Of a stretch of DNA of 37,807 nucleotides, positions 37,434 through 37,807 are shown in pieces. The DNA is taken from the IMG/VR virus record IMGVR_UViG_3300035015_000002, positions 1 to 37,807 of that record; one strand, written 5' to 3'. Origin of the DNA: a virus. Every line of letters begins with the position of its first letter. Position 1 is the first letter of the stretch. The notes below the pieces were generated by a model. That model did no database searches, was not told where the DNA came from, and saw only the letters and a list, made by a program, of their open reading frames with translations. The translations under genes were made by a program, and so were the position numbers.

Positions 37434-37807
37434 CACGCGGCCTCCGACTGGATAGAAACGACCGACGCGGCGCGCTTCTCGATGAAGTCGAGGATGTCCG
37501 TCGTCTCGGTGGCCTTCGGTGTGTTCGGATAATTGGCGGCGACGTGCGAGTGGAACTCAGCAAGCGAGAACGTCCGGCAACCGGCGCGGATGATCAGGCC
37601 CTTGTCCGTAGCGTAGGCCAGGAACTCGTAGCCATCGGAGCGCATGGCGCGAGCGACCAGCGAGCGAACGGTGGCACCGTCGAGGTTGGCACCGGCGAGG
37701 TTGGCACCGGCAAGGTTGGCACCGGCGAGGTAGGCACCGTCGAGGTTGGCACCGGCAAGGTTGGCACCGGCGAGGTTGGCACCGGCGAGGTAGGCACCGG
37801 CAAGGTT
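37433..37807 (-). CDS. Pentapeptide-repeat protein, C-terminal part (same gene as 1-475)
   Basis: This is the end of the gene that begins at 475. Bases 37681-37807 repeat 1-127, so the real junction is 37680 to 1, in frame. After the pentapeptides comes a C-terminal domain of about 80 residues: [40 protein letters not shown] and a terminal helix ([14 protein letters not shown]). This cap, with I-x-AGCR-x-F-x-LAE, is common to phage pentapeptide proteins. ATG 37645 is internal, not a separate gene. Confidence 0.88.
   Translation of the reverse strand, partial: NLAGAYLAGANLAGANLAGANLDGAYLAGANLAGANLAGANLDGATVRSLVARAMRSDGYEFLAYATDKGLIIRAGCRTFSLAEFHSHVAANYPNTPKATETTDILDFIEKRAASVVSIQSEAA
37681..37807. 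repeat. 127-bp terminal redundancy (circular closure)
   Basis: Identical to bases 1-127. The length equals a common assembler k-mer, so this most likely reflects a circular assembly graph and not a biological terminal repeat. P22-type headful packaging gives circularly permuted DNA, which assembles this way. Because the overlap lies wholly in 15-bp repeats, closure is less certain than usual, although the reading frame through it is intact. Confidence 0.9.

Noticed and set aside
37681-37807. Biological direct terminal repeat for packaging
   Set aside because: The length equals a common k-mer, the site is within a gene, and P22-type phages package by headful; an assembly overlap is simpler.

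Overview
The window reads as one complete temperate tailed-phage genome with a P22-like (podovirus) virion. Bases 37681-37807 are identical to bases 1-127, so the molecule closes into a circle of 37,680 non-redundant bp, cut by chance inside a pentapeptide-repeat gene. GC is high, genes are packed with ATGA, TGATG or TAATG junctions, and several proteins (the excisionase, Rz1, endolysin and Rap1a/Tai-like types) resemble those of phages of alphaproteobacteria, probably Rhizobiales/Hyphomicrobiales. The host is inferred, not proven. The attachment site is the 3' half of a tRNA-Val(CAC) gene.

Layout. (1) Immunity region, 1338-2430: a leftward XRE repressor with a secreted Rap1a/Tai-like protein behind it, facing a rightward Cro-like protein. 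Two clusters of three related 13-bp sites spaced 17-18 bp flank the repressor operon, a lambda-like oL/oR arrangement. (2) Leftward operon from pL: a small protein, a cytosine-methyltransferase-like protein, the pentapeptide-repeat protein (across the circle junction), eight small proteins, excisionase and integrase, ending at attP (34130-34177). (3) Rightward early operon, 2230-11087: two tiny membrane peptides, Gp157, an Erf annealing protein, a SNF2-type helicase, an N6/N4-type DNA methyltransferase, a DUF968/Ref-like HNH nuclease, a protein with a DnaA domain-IV signature, a PDDEXK-type resolvase-like nuclease, a DnaT/DnaD-like replication protein with iteron-like repeats inside its gene, and a small protein with an SSB-like C-terminal tip. 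(4) Late operon, 11278-33946: terminase subunits, portal, scaffold, P22-type coat, gp4-like and gp10-like proteins, a GNAT acetyltransferase, three ejection-type proteins (one with a SleB hydrolase domain), tail collar, collagen-like and beta-propeller fibre proteins, then lysis: a one-TM peptide, a membrane-anchored endolysin, nested Rz/Rz1 spanins, a trypsin-like protease lipoprotein, further membrane proteins and an HTH-metallophosphoesterase.

How it works together. In a lysogen the repressor would bind the two operator triplets, silence pL and pR, and be made together with the Rap1a/Tai-like exported protein. On induction pL gives Xis and Int, acting at a tRNA-type attP flanked by a 17-bp arm-site-like repeat on each side. 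pR gives the recombination and replication functions, and the late operon builds and releases a short-tailed virion. The least familiar parts are the operator triplets, the protease lipoprotein in the lysis block, the SSB-tail mini-protein, the candidate in-gene origin, and the long xis/int overlap.
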